Shown here: positions 41,848 through 50,336 of the stretch, one piece after another
How the letters are laid out: each line of letters begins with the position of its first letter
Position numbering within the stretch: the first letter of the stretch is position 1
Assembly: GCA_902775375.1 (NCBI GenBank)
Contig: CACYLU010000004.1
Coordinates: 80,265-144,264 of the forward strand
DNA: 64,000 nt
Origin: an uncultured Bacteroidales bacterium
GTDB taxonomy: Bacteria; Bacteroidota; Bacteroidia; Bacteroidales; Bacteroidaceae
Reading direction: 5' to 3'
Translations under genes and position numbers: made by a program
The notes under the pieces: generated by a model
The model's database searches: none
Seen by the model: the letters and a program-made list of their open reading frames with translations, nothing else
What the model was told of the DNA's origin: nothing

Positions 41848-42651
41848 ATGAAAAGTATGAAGCTATGGATGAAAGTCACCATGCTGGCACTCTGTTGCGC
41901 AAGTATGGTATTTACGGCTTGTAAAGACGCAAATGAGGGATATAGCTTGGTGGCTGGCACACTGGACGGTCCGCTGGTGTCCAGCTCGGCTCCTCCCAGT
42001 GTGCATGAGGCGATGAAACGGGCTGAACGCTACCATAACTATGAAATCATGAGTGACTCGGCAAATGCTGTCTGCGTGGAGGCTATTGCCGAGGTGGGCG
42101 ATATTTCCACCGAGGGATACGGCATAGTGGTGGTGAAGGGTGACATATCTACCACGTTCCCAGACATCTGCAACGCTCGCAATCCTATGGCTCGCTATGA
42201 CGAGCAGAGCAATACGCTATGGCTCACCAGCAGTGCCGTATGGGGTACTGGCATACAAGTGGACTGGCTCTATCAGATTGGTTTCGGCGATAACGGCATA
42301 GCGTATATTGTTCACACCGTAGATCCTTACGACATTCAGCAGCAACTATGCCAGCGTCTGGGCTATCGCATCAAGGGTGAGCAGATAACACTGTATGACG
42401 GTGAGCGTGAGATAGCACAAGCCACCAATACCGTTGCCGATATGGGTGGCTTTGACAGTGAGCAACCTGTGTGGATAGGCGAGCAAATACAGTATGACCT
42501 GAGTGGCGACGCTCCCTGTCTGCTTGTCACTCCTGGTGTGAAGTTCACCACTGGTCTCGTGCTGACCTACGATGACATGCCCACACTCACTGCCCCAATC
42601 ACCATTGGCGATGACGGCAAGGTGAACATAGGTGACTTAAATGAACACTAA
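41848..42651 (+). CDS. Lipoprotein of unknown function
   Basis: A 267-residue protein with a lipoprotein signal (MKSMKLWMKVTMLALCCASMVFTAC, lipobox Cys25) and no TM helix after it. The mature part is beta-rich with several DG/GD turns (WLYQIGFGDNGIAYIVHTVD, TAPITIGDDGKVNIGDL). I do not recognise a domain. It has a strong promoter of its own and converges on the flavodoxin gene with only 3 bases between stops. Confidence 0.8.
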   Translation: MKSMKLWMKVTMLALCCASMVFTACKDANEGYSLVAGTLDGPLVSSSAPPSVHEAMKRAERYHNYEIMSDSANAVCVEAIAEVGDISTEGYGIVVVKGDISTTFPDICNARNPMARYDEQSNTLWLTSSAVWGTGIQVDWLYQIGFGDNGIAYIVHTVDPYDIQQQLCQRLGYRIKGEQITLYDGEREIAQATNTVADMGGFDSEQPVWIGEQIQYDLSGDAPCLLVTPGVKFTTGLVLTYDDMPTLTAPITIGDDGKVNIGDLNEH

Positions 42652-42654
42652 GAG

Positions 42655-43296
42655 TCAGAATCCTAATTCCAGGAGCCACTTCTCCACGCGTTCTTTTGAA
42701 GAGCGTGCGTCAGTGCCTTTGACAGCCAATGCTTTCTCTAACTTGGCATTGGGGTAGAGTTTCTTCAGGTCGTTGACCACACTACCCAGACCACTGCCTT
42801 CGTGGGTGGTGAATGGGATAATGGTCTTGCCGTTCAGGTCGTACTTGTCGAAGAAGGTGAACATTACCTGGGGGAAGGTGCCCCACCAGATAGGAGTGCC
42901 CACAAACACTACGTCGTACTGGTTGAGGTTGTCAATACCACCCTTGAAGGCAGGCTTCTCGCCTTTGTTCTGTTCTTCCTTTGCCACCTTGATAAGGTCG
43001 CTGTATGACATGTCGTAGCTCTTCTCTGCCACTACCTCAAACTGGTCAGCATGGGTATAGTCCTTGATATAGTCGGCTACCACCTTGGTATTGCCTACGG
43101 TGATGTTGCCCACTGCATAGTTCTCGCCTGCATGCGAGAAGAACACGATGAGTGCCTTGCCTTCTCTGGCGTTAGTTACCTGTGTTTCCTGTGTAGGCTC
43201 AATGACTGTTGCCTTCTCCTTGTTCGTTGCTGCGTTGCATGATGCTGCCATCAATACGCCTGTTGCTGATGCCATAATTGTTTTCAGAATATTCAT
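42655..43296 (-). CDS. Exported flavodoxin family protein (lipoprotein-like)
   Basis: A 213-residue flavodoxin-type protein with an export signal ending in a lipobox-like MAASC (Cys20). The fold begins ALIVFFSHAGENYAVGN, with later VVFVGTPIWWGTFPQVMFTFF and IIPFTTHEGSGLG, all typical of the Flavodoxin_4 group. The order AraC regulator, NTF2-like protein, flavodoxin on one strand suggests a small regulon. The redox partner is unknown. Confidence 0.88.
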   Translation of the reverse strand: MNILKTIMASATGVLMAASCNAATNKEKATVIEPTQETQVTNAREGKALIVFFSHAGENYAVGNITVGNTKVVADYIKDYTHADQFEVVAEKSYDMSYSDLIKVAKEEQNKGEKPAFKGGIDNLNQYDVVFVGTPIWWGTFPQVMFTFFDKYDLNGKTIIPFTTHEGSGLGSVVNDLKKLYPNAKLEKALAVKGTDARSSKERVEKWLLELGF

Positions 43297-43359
43297 GATT
43301 TAATTTCTAATTAGTTATTGTTGATAAATTCTGTACAATAAGTAATTAATCATATTATT

Positions 43360-43833
43360 TTACTCGCTAAAGAGTATGTACTGGTCACGTTCTACAATCC
43401 ACCAGCGACCATCAATCTTCTCATACTTGTCAAAGTATCTGATATACATGTGTCTGGCATTACCTTGATTTACCATTAGGGCTGTCAGGTAAACCCATCC
43501 ACTGGCATGGGTGCTGTCGGTAAAGTCGAGTACCTGTTGTCCTGTTTGGTGGAAAGAGATATCAACGGCACCAGCTGCCTTGTAGATGTTGATCATGTTG
43601 TCAACGCCATTGATCTCGTTGACATTTTCACCCATATGTATGCGAAGTTTCAAGTCTTTGTGGAAAACTTCGTTATAGTTCTCCTGCTTGAACTGGTCAC
43701 TTAAAAGGGCATAATTGTCAACCAGGGCGCGAATCTGGATTCTGTCACTCATTTCTTGTGCAGAGATTGTCTGCTGTGCATGGATGCCCATAACAACTGC
43801 GAGCATCATCATTGTAGCTAATAACTTTTTCAT
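43360..43833 (-). CDS. Exported NTF2-like (SnoaL/DUF4440-type) protein
   Basis: A 157-residue protein with signal peptide MKKLLATMMMLAVVMGIHAQQ. The remaining 135 residues follow the NTF2 cone fold: SDRIQIRALVDNYALLSDQF helix, LKLRIHMGENVNEINGVDNMINIY, SGWVYLTALMV and KIDGRWWIVERDQYI. Such domains bind small ligands or form accessory subunits. The frame extends to 43917, but the -7 box at 43861-43868 lies inside that extension, so ATG 43833 is used. Confidence 0.83.
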   Translation of the reverse strand: MKKLLATMMMLAVVMGIHAQQTISAQEMSDRIQIRALVDNYALLSDQFKQENYNEVFHKDLKLRIHMGENVNEINGVDNMINIYKAAGAVDISFHQTGQQVLDFTDSTHASGWVYLTALMVNQGNARHMYIRYFDKYEKIDGRWWIVERDQYILFSE

Positions 43834-43860
43834 ATTGATCATTGTTATTGTTTCCGTTTG

Positions 43861-43868
43861 CAAAAGTA
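43861..43868 (-). promoter_or_regulatory. -7 promoter element of the NTF2-like gene
   Basis: TACTTTTG on the minus strand matches TAnnTTTG; predicted start near 43854, about 20 bases before the ATG at 43833. Confidence 0.6.
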
Positions 43869-43927
43869 GGTCATCCTGCTCGTTGCATTGATAACAATAA
43901 TGGAGGAGAATTTGCACAAATTGCAGT

Positions 43928-44740
43928 TTATGATAGTTGCTTGCGGTATTCTGAGGGCGTTACTCCCAAAACTTTCTTGACATAGCGACTGAAGAAAGAT
44001 GGGGTAGAGAAGTTCATCTCATCGGCAATGTCGGTAAACGACAGCGATTTGTCGTTCAATAGGCGTGTCAGTTCATTGCCAACAAACTGCTCTATCCAGT
44101 CGGAAGCTGGTTGCTGGCTCACTTTTCGGCATATTTCAGAGAGATACTTTGGCACGATGCACAGCTTGTCGGCATAAAAAGCCACATCGCGATTCTTCCT
44201 GCAATGCTCCTGAACAAGAAAGAGGAAGCGCAAGAATATGCGTGACTGGTTGTCGTCGGCGCCGTATTGTTCCAGCTCTAATCTGACAACATTCCATAAG
44301 TCGAAGAGAAACACTTGTAGTACTCTGCCTACTGTCTCGTCCTGGAACAAGGGTTGTGGATGGTCGATGCGACTCTTGAAAAGCTGAAAATCGGCATCTA
44401 TAATATGAAATGTGTTGTCATCTAAGTGGATGACAGGATTGAATTTCAGCAAGACATAACCTTTCGTTGCCCACACCATCTCTGGGTTATAGGTCTGCAG
44501 GAATTCCCAGCTAACGAGCAGGAAATCCATTTCAGCATCAGCAGAATAAGTCACCTCAGTGATATGGTTGCTCATTTGCCAGATGACTAAGTCACCCCTA
44601 CGAACTTCATGCCACTGGTTGTTGGCCTTGAATCTCATGTGGCCCGTCTTACAGAGAATATGCACATGATAGCTCCGCAAGTAATCTGATGGCTTCACGC
44701 CATTACGCACGTTATTGAATATGAGGTAGGGTGAGTTCAT
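43928..44740 (-). CDS. AraC-family transcriptional regulator
   Basis: A 270-residue regulator. The N-terminal part (about 1-130) is a cupin-like sensing domain (HVHILCKTGHMRFKANNQWHEVRRGDLVIWQ). The last 95 residues hold the two helix-turn-helix motifs of AraC (FYADKLCIVPKYLSEICRKVSQQ and SFTDIADEMNFSTPSFFSRYVKKVLGVTPSEYRKQ). It lies upstream of the NTF2-like and flavodoxin genes and is divergent from the GH35 gene, so either set could be its target. Confidence 0.92.
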   Translation of the reverse strand: MNSPYLIFNNVRNGVKPSDYLRSYHVHILCKTGHMRFKANNQWHEVRRGDLVIWQMSNHITEVTYSADAEMDFLLVSWEFLQTYNPEMVWATKGYVLLKFNPVIHLDDNTFHIIDADFQLFKSRIDHPQPLFQDETVGRVLQVFLFDLWNVVRLELEQYGADDNQSRIFLRFLFLVQEHCRKNRDVAFYADKLCIVPKYLSEICRKVSQQPASDWIEQFVGNELTRLLNDKSLSFTDIADEMNFSTPSFFSRYVKKVLGVTPSEYRKQLS

Positions 44741-44864
44741 CTTTTTTTGTTTTTCGCAGCTAAGTTATAAATAATTCTGTAATTTGTGAAAATTTTGGGG
44801 AGTATTTGTTTTTTATTTGGCGAGTGGGTTTGTTGCCATCTTTTTGCGAAAAACTTTTGCAATG

Positions 44865-44877
44865 CCCTATATTAGGG
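44865..44877. promoter_or_regulatory. Short palindrome upstream of the GH35 gene
   Basis: CCCTA and TAGGG flank a three-base centre about 30-45 bases upstream of the promoter at 44888-44918. It lies between the divergent araC and GH35 genes and is a possible operator. The evidence is position only. Confidence 0.35.
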
Positions 44878-44887
44878 TGAATGACGC

Positions 44888-44918
44888 TTGCATAGTTCAA
44901 GAAAAAATGCTATCTTTG
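44888..44918 (+). promoter_or_regulatory. Promoter of the GH35 gene
   Basis: TTG at 44888-44890 and TATCTTTG at 44911-44918 with a 20-base spacer; predicted start near 44925, 13 bases before the ATG. Confidence 0.7.
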
Positions 44919-44937
44919 TAGAAATATATATGAAGAT

Positions 44938-46616
44938 ATGAAAAGTATAGTTTGTAGTTTGTTTTTGGCCTTTTCTGTAGCCGTTTCCGCTCAGGTTCCT
45001 TCGCTGCAGAAGGTAGGGAACAGTACTTGCCTGATAGTGGATGGCAAGCCATTTGTGATGTATTGTGGTGAGTTGCATAACTCTACAGCATCATCGTTGA
45101 GTTATGTGCAGGAGCACCGAGTGTGGGACAAACTAAAGGAGATGCACCTCAATTCGGTGATTGCTACTGCCAGTTGGGAACTGGTGGAGCCTGTTGAGGG
45201 GCAATACGACTTTACTCTGGTGGATGCCATAATAGCTGAAGCCCGCCAGCGGGATATGAAAATTGCTTTCCTGTGGTTTGGCGCTTTCAAGAACCCGATG
45301 ATGACCTATGCGCCTACTTGGGTGAAGGCTAATCCGAAGAAATATCCGCATGCAGTGGATGACAAAGGACAGGAGATGGAACACATCTCTGTGTATGGAA
45401 GTGAGGTGTTGAAAGCTGATACGAAGGCTTACAAGGCATTCCTGCAGCACATCAAGGATACCGACAAAGACCATACGGTGGTGATGATACAGTTGCAGAA
45501 CGAGCCTGGCTTGAGGGGAACACCTCGCGACTACAGTGCTGATGCCAACAAGGCTTGGAAGGCACAGGTACCCCAACAAATCGTTGACTACCTGAAAGCC
45601 AACAAGGGGCAGCTGCAACCCGACCTGGAGCAGGTGTGGGCCAAGTATGGCAACAAGACCGTGGGCAACTGGGAAGAGCTGTTTGGCAAGAGCGAAGTGA
45701 ACAACCAGGCTGAGAACCCTATACGCAACATGACGGAACATCTGTTTACCGCCTATGGCTATGCCAACTATCTGGAACAGATGGCAAAGGCTGGCAAGGA
45801 GGTTTATCCGTTGCCAGTGTTCATCAATGCCAGTGTGTTTGGCATGAACACTCGTGGAGTGAGCTTGGGCAATGGTTGCTCAATACCTGAATTCTTCGAT
45901 ATCTACCGTGCTGCAGCTCCGAGCATTGATATATTGACACCTAACAGCTATATGCAGCAACTCGACTGGATAGGCAAGGCATTCTCTTGGAAAGTAACCC
46001 TGTGTTGATTCCTGAAAGTACGCTGGTAGGTGCAAGAGGCCTGTACATCATTGGTGAGCACGATGCCATCGCTTTCTCTCCTTTTGGCATAGACTATGAG
46101 GACAGTGAGCTGACACCTCAGCTGGAGAAGCAACATCGCCTGCTGGCAGAAAGCTATGACCAGATGCAGCAGATGGGTAATTTGATTACCGATAACTTGG
46201 GCTCTGACAAGATGCGTGGCATCTATCTCTATACTGGTCATGAAACCGATACGGTGGAGATGGGTAACTATGTGCTGACATTCAGCCCACGTAAAGGCTT
46301 CGACATAGGTGCGCTGATGGCACCTGCAGGAGGTGGTTTCCAAGCCGAAGGCGAGCAAAAGCAGATAGAGCAGGGCGGTGCTGTGATTGTGCAGACCAGT
46401 GCCGATGAGTTCTATGTGGTGGGCTATGGCTTCAATGCCGATGTGAAGCTGAAAGATGGTGTGAAGAGCAAGTTCTGTGGCTATGACAGCATCTGGGAAG
46501 GCTGGTTTGAGAATGGTAAGTTCATTCCTGGTCGCCTGCTGAATGGTGATGAGCGCAACGTGTTTGCTACCTACGACAAGGTGAAGGCTTTGAAGGTGAA
46601 GATGTTTCACTATTGA
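44938..46616 (+). pseudogene. Frameshifted GH35-type beta-galactosidase with DUF5597-like C-terminus
   Basis: Two overlapping frames make one gene. The first (44938-46008, 356 codons) has a signal peptide, LIVDGKPFVMYCGELHNS, WELVEPVEGQYDFTLVD and the acid/base motif MIQLQNEPG (Glu189). It ends in the wrong frame after YMQQLDWIGKAF. The second (45987-46616) begins SNPVLIPEST, the probable nucleophile region, and carries the DUF5597-like C-terminal beta domain (IGEHDAIAFSPFGID to KFIPGRLLNGDE). The frame moves by -1, as from one lost base near 45985-45990. No slippery heptamer is seen. Function would be removal of terminal galactose; as read, the catalytic pair is split. Confidence 0.85.
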
Positions 46617-46724
46617 CCATTGATACTTTTTTGAACAGCGTGCGCAGCGTGATGCCCGCATCAGCTATGCCATGTAGTGGCGAAATTGTTACGAAGTAGA
46701 ATTGGGTAAAGACAATAGAGTTTT

Positions 46725-48911
46725 ATGTTGAGAACGAAGAGTTGTAGAGTACTTGTTTGTTGGGTCACTTCGGCAGCCCTCTGTCTGTGTGCTTCAGCGC
46801 AGAAGGTATTTGACCCGACACTGGATCCAGAGGTGAAGGTGTTGCCGTCACGAAGTCACGAATTATGGAAAGGTTCTGCCTACATGTGGTACCCTGGCCA
46901 GTTGGCAGCCTATCGGCAGCAATGGCTGAGGGAACAAAGTCAGGCCCGCTGTATGGATGTGGGCTATGTGGGCAAGTTCAATCCCATGCAAGAGGTGACT
47001 TGGTTCAAGGTGCAGTTGGTGGCAAAAGATTCCACACCGCTGGAATATGCTGCTGCAGGTTCGCAAGGCGTTGAAATCACCGATAACGGCAAACCTTTTA
47101 CAGGACACTTGTTGAAGGGCAAGCACGAATTGGTGTTTACAGTTACTACTAGAAATCAGCTGCCTGCTTTGATGGTTCAGCATAGTTCTCAATTCTCAAT
47201 TGTCAGTTGTCAATCATCTCTCGATGGCAAGACCTGGATGCCCGTTGAGACTGATAGCCGTTATAATGACCCAGAGATAAATCCCAATGTCCGTATCAAC
47301 GACGAGGTGCTGCTACTGCCTAAGGATATTATCCCCTTGAAGAATGTAAAAGACAAGACTCAGCTGCATCATAATGGCTCCATTATCTACGATTTCTGGT
47401 ATGATGAGGTGGGCACCATTGAGGTAGTAGCATCTGGTAGTGGTAAGCTGCACTTCACCGTGGGTGAGAGCATAGAGGAGGTGATGAACGAAGACACCAA
47501 GAAGTTTGAACAGCAACCCATCGCTGATGTGGCGCTGACTGGTGGGCGTCAGACCATCACTTTGCCTGAGCGTGCTTTGCGTTATCTGAAGATAACGGCA
47601 ACTGAAGCCTGTACCTTGCATAGTGTGAAGTTCCGTGCCATGATGTGGCCTGTGCAAGAGATGCTGATGACCTTTGAGAGTAGTGACCAGTCATTGAATG
47701 ATCTCTTTAATGCTGGTGTGGCTACACTGCATACTTCAATGCACGACTTCAACCTGGATGGTATCAAGCGTGACTTCCTGCCTTGGTCGATGGATGCAGT
47801 GGCCAGTATGTATGGAATGAATCTGCTGATGGGTGACCGCCAGGTGGGTCGAAATAACATAAGTATCTGCCTGATGCCTCCTTCACCCAAACAGAGTGAC
47901 TGGGGTATTGTGGATTATCCGCTGCACGCACTGATTGCCTTGCAACAGGATTATCTGCGCTATGGCGATCTCAGTACTTACAAGATGTTCAAAGACCGCA
48001 TTGACCAGCAGATGGACTTTTACATGAGCGTGCAGGATGAAAACGGATTTATCCATGCTGCCAAGCCTTCATCTGGTTTCATTCCAGGATGGAGTAGGGA
48101 CAATGGTCCTGATGACTATGGGGTGGCCTGCTATCCGCAAATCATGTTGTATCAGAACTTCCGCATTGCTGCCTATTTCTCGAAATTACTGAAAGAGAAT
48201 GATAAAGTAAAGATTTATACAAATAAGGCTAATCAGTTAGAAAAGAATATTATAGAAAATTTTTGGAGTACAGAGGAGAAGGCCTTTGTAAATGGCTATC
48301 GTGAGGATGGCTCATTGGATAAGCGTATTTCGCATCATGCCCAGTATTGGGCTGTGTTAGCTGGACTCTATCCTGAGCGTCTCTATGACTATCTTTACGA
48401 AACGGTGATTCCTTCTATTCCAAACTATAAAGACAATATCTCTTATGAGAAAGGCTATGAGGCGTTGGCATATATCAAGGCTGGCAGAACAGAAGAGTTT
48501 ATGCAGCTGCTGGATGAGGTGTGGGGAGATTGGCTCAGGCAGGGCTATAGTCGCTTCCCTGAGAACTTCATGGTGAATGCTGATGTGAGCAAGCAACTGA
48601 TGTTTTACGGGCGCTCCTTCGGATTGAGTTTGTGTCATGGGGCCAATGGTGCACCTCCTGTGGTATTGGCTGCCTATGGCATCTTTGGATTCAGTCAGAG
48701 TGTTGCCAACATCAATGAATATACATTATCTCCCAACTTGCTGCACTTGGATTGGGTGAAAGGCCGTATTCCTGTGAAGGAAGGATTTATCAGCATCAGC
48801 ATGAACAAGGATGGCCGTAATGAGGTGGAAATCCCTGCAGGATGCAAAGTGACTGTAAACTTTGCAGGCAAGACACAGGTGCTGAAGAAAGCAGGAAAGT
48901 TTTCTTTCTAA
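46725..48911 (+). CDS. GH78-like alpha-L-rhamnosidase family protein
   Basis: A 728-residue secreted protein (signal about 1-26, ending CASAQ). N-terminal beta-sandwich domains are followed by an (alpha/alpha)6 barrel (about 320-640): LFNAGVATLHTSMHDFNLDG, KRDFLPWSMDAVASMYG, YPLHALIALQQDYLRYGD. A C-terminal beta domain (INEYTLSPNLLHLDWVKGRIP) matches GH78 relatives. The canonical GH78 acid-motif region (DCPxRDERLGW) reads DGIKRDFLPWSMD, without the Glu, so the activity may differ. It follows the GH35 gene on the same strand and has no clear promoter of its own. Heptamer-repeat units at 47189-47215 insert SQFSIVSCQS. Confidence 0.85.
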   Translation: MLRTKSCRVLVCWVTSAALCLCASAQKVFDPTLDPEVKVLPSRSHELWKGSAYMWYPGQLAAYRQQWLREQSQARCMDVGYVGKFNPMQEVTWFKVQLVAKDSTPLEYAAAGSQGVEITDNGKPFTGHLLKGKHELVFTVTTRNQLPALMVQHSSQFSIVSCQSSLDGKTWMPVETDSRYNDPEINPNVRINDEVLLLPKDIIPLKNVKDKTQLHHNGSIIYDFWYDEVGTIEVVASGSGKLHFTVGESIEEVMNEDTKKFEQQPIADVALTGGRQTITLPERALRYLKITATEACTLHSVKFRAMMWPVQEMLMTFESSDQSLNDLFNAGVATLHTSMHDFNLDGIKRDFLPWSMDAVASMYGMNLLMGDRQVGRNNISICLMPPSPKQSDWGIVDYPLHALIALQQDYLRYGDLSTYKMFKDRIDQQMDFYMSVQDENGFIHAAKPSSGFIPGWSRDNGPDDYGVACYPQIMLYQNFRIAAYFSKLLKENDKVKIYTNKANQLEKNIIENFWSTEEKAFVNGYREDGSLDKRISHHAQYWAVLAGLYPERLYDYLYETVIPSIPNYKDNISYEKGYEALAYIKAGRTEEFMQLLDEVWGDWLRQGYSRFPENFMVNADVSKQLMFYGRSFGLSLCHGANGAPPVVLAAYGIFGFSQSVANINEYTLSPNLLHLDWVKGRIPVKEGFISISMNKDGRNEVEIPAGCKVTVNFAGKTQVLKKAGKFSF
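47189..47215 (+). repeat. Heptamer repeat (TCAATTC/G type), four units, inside the GH78-like gene
   Basis: Units TCAATTC, TCAATTG, TCAGTTG, TCAATC(A) on the coding strand are read S-Q-F-S-I-V-S-C-Q, the same phase as the tolC and trpF copies. Confidence 0.85.
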
Positions 48912-48944
48912 GAGCAACGAATAATAGATATGGATGGAAGAATA

Positions 48945-50297
48945 TCATGCAAACATCGAGATGATTAATGCCACGATGAAACCTGTGGTACCCACAAGCG
49001 TCTCCATCACCGTCCAAGTCTTCAGTGTGGTGGTCTCATCCATACCCACTAATGATTTGACCAGCCAAAAGCCCGAATCGTTGAAATGGGAACAAACAGT
49101 AGATCCACCTGCTATGGCTGCTGTGGTGCAGGCCAGATAGATGGGTGAGAGGTTGCTTACCTCAGGCATAGCAGCAATGATGCCTGCTGCCATTGTCATT
49201 GCAACAGTAGCTGAACCAACAGAGATGCGCACCAAGGCTGCTACGACAAATGCCACCACCACAATAGGCAAGGATGCAGATGCCACCGCATCGCCAATCA
49301 CTTGCCCCAATCCTGAGTTCTGCAAGATATAGCGCAATACACCGCCAGACGCTGTAACAAGTAATATTAATCCTGTGGGTTCCAAACTCTTAGTCATTAC
49401 TCGTTCAAGTTCTTCTTTAGTATATCCATGCCCATATCCAAGGATGATCATTGCTACTACAACAGCGATAGTCAGTGCCACAAAAGGCTCACCTAAGAAA
49501 GCTAAGATGGGTTGTACGCCACTCATGGCAGGCACTACCTTTGCCACAGAGTTGAGGATAATCAGTACCAAAGGAATCAGTACGATGCAAACGATTGTCC
49601 AGAAAGAGGGCAGTTTGCTCTCATCAATGTCAGGTTGGTTGGCTACATGTTCAGGGACAGGAATGTGGAACTTCTTACCAGCTATGCTGCCCCAGATGGG
49701 ACCTGCTACAATCATTGACACAATTCCACAGCTGATACCCACCATGATGACCCAACCCAGCTCAACGTTCAGCATGGTGGCCACCAATACAGGGCCAGGA
49801 GTAGGGGGTATGAAAGCATGACCTACAGCAAGGCCGGCCAATAGTGGAATGGCATAGTATAGCGTGGAACGCTTGGTACGCTTTGCCAATGAGAAAGCAA
49901 GTGGTATGAGGATGATAAGACCCGCATCGAAGAATACAGGCATGGCAATTACCAAACCGGTGATACCCAACGCCCATGCTGCTTTTTGGTCGCCAAACTT
50001 GCGCACCATAGTCACTGCTAAGGTCTGTGCGCCTCCTGAAGCTTCCAAGATAGCACCAAACATTGAACCCAAGCCTACCAACAGAGCAATGCCTTTCAGT
50101 GTCTCTCCAATGCCTTGATTCACAGATCCAACTATTTCACTATAGGGCATACCTGCCATCAATCCGATAGCAACAGCACCTATCAGGATGGCAATCATTG
50201 CCTGTACCTTGAACTTGATGATGAGCACTAGCAAAATCACCAGTCCTATCAAAGCGGATATTACTAATCTCGTAGGATCTAACATTACTTCATTCAT
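48945..50297 (-). CDS. Gluconate:H+ symporter family (GntP) permease
   Basis: A 450-residue permease with about 12-14 TM helices of the GntP/GntT family. Marks: GLMAGMPYSEIVGSVNQGIGETLKGIALLVGLGSMFGAILE, HAFIPPTPGPVLVATMLN, GGVLRYILQNSGLG, and the C-terminal SATVAMTMAAGIIA and ACTTAAIAGGSTVCSHFNDSGFWLV. It follows the dehydratase gene by 39 bases, so it probably imports the sugar acid (gluconate or a relative) that the dehydratase uses. Confidence 0.93.
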   Translation of the reverse strand: MNEVMLDPTRLVISALIGLVILLVLIIKFKVQAMIAILIGAVAIGLMAGMPYSEIVGSVNQGIGETLKGIALLVGLGSMFGAILEASGGAQTLAVTMVRKFGDQKAAWALGITGLVIAMPVFFDAGLIILIPLAFSLAKRTKRSTLYYAIPLLAGLAVGHAFIPPTPGPVLVATMLNVELGWVIMVGISCGIVSMIVAGPIWGSIAGKKFHIPVPEHVANQPDIDESKLPSFWTIVCIVLIPLVLIILNSVAKVVPAMSGVQPILAFLGEPFVALTIAVVVAMIILGYGHGYTKEELERVMTKSLEPTGLILLVTASGGVLRYILQNSGLGQVIGDAVASASLPIVVVAFVVAALVRISVGSATVAMTMAAGIIAAMPEVSNLSPIYLACTTAAIAGGSTVCSHFNDSGFWLVKSLVGMDETTTLKTWTVMETLVGTTGFIVALIISMFA

Positions 50298-50336
50298 AAT
50301 TATGACTTACTATTTCCAATGGATTTTGTTTCGTTG

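Noticed and set aside
45133..45741. 202-codon ORF antisense to the GH35 gene
   Set aside because: Shadow frame opposite the GH35 catalytic domain, no domain seen.
45985..46010. Programmed ribosomal frameshift in the GH35 gene
   Set aside because: No slippery heptamer of the X-XXY-YYZ type and no obvious stimulatory structure; a mutation or sequencing error is simpler.
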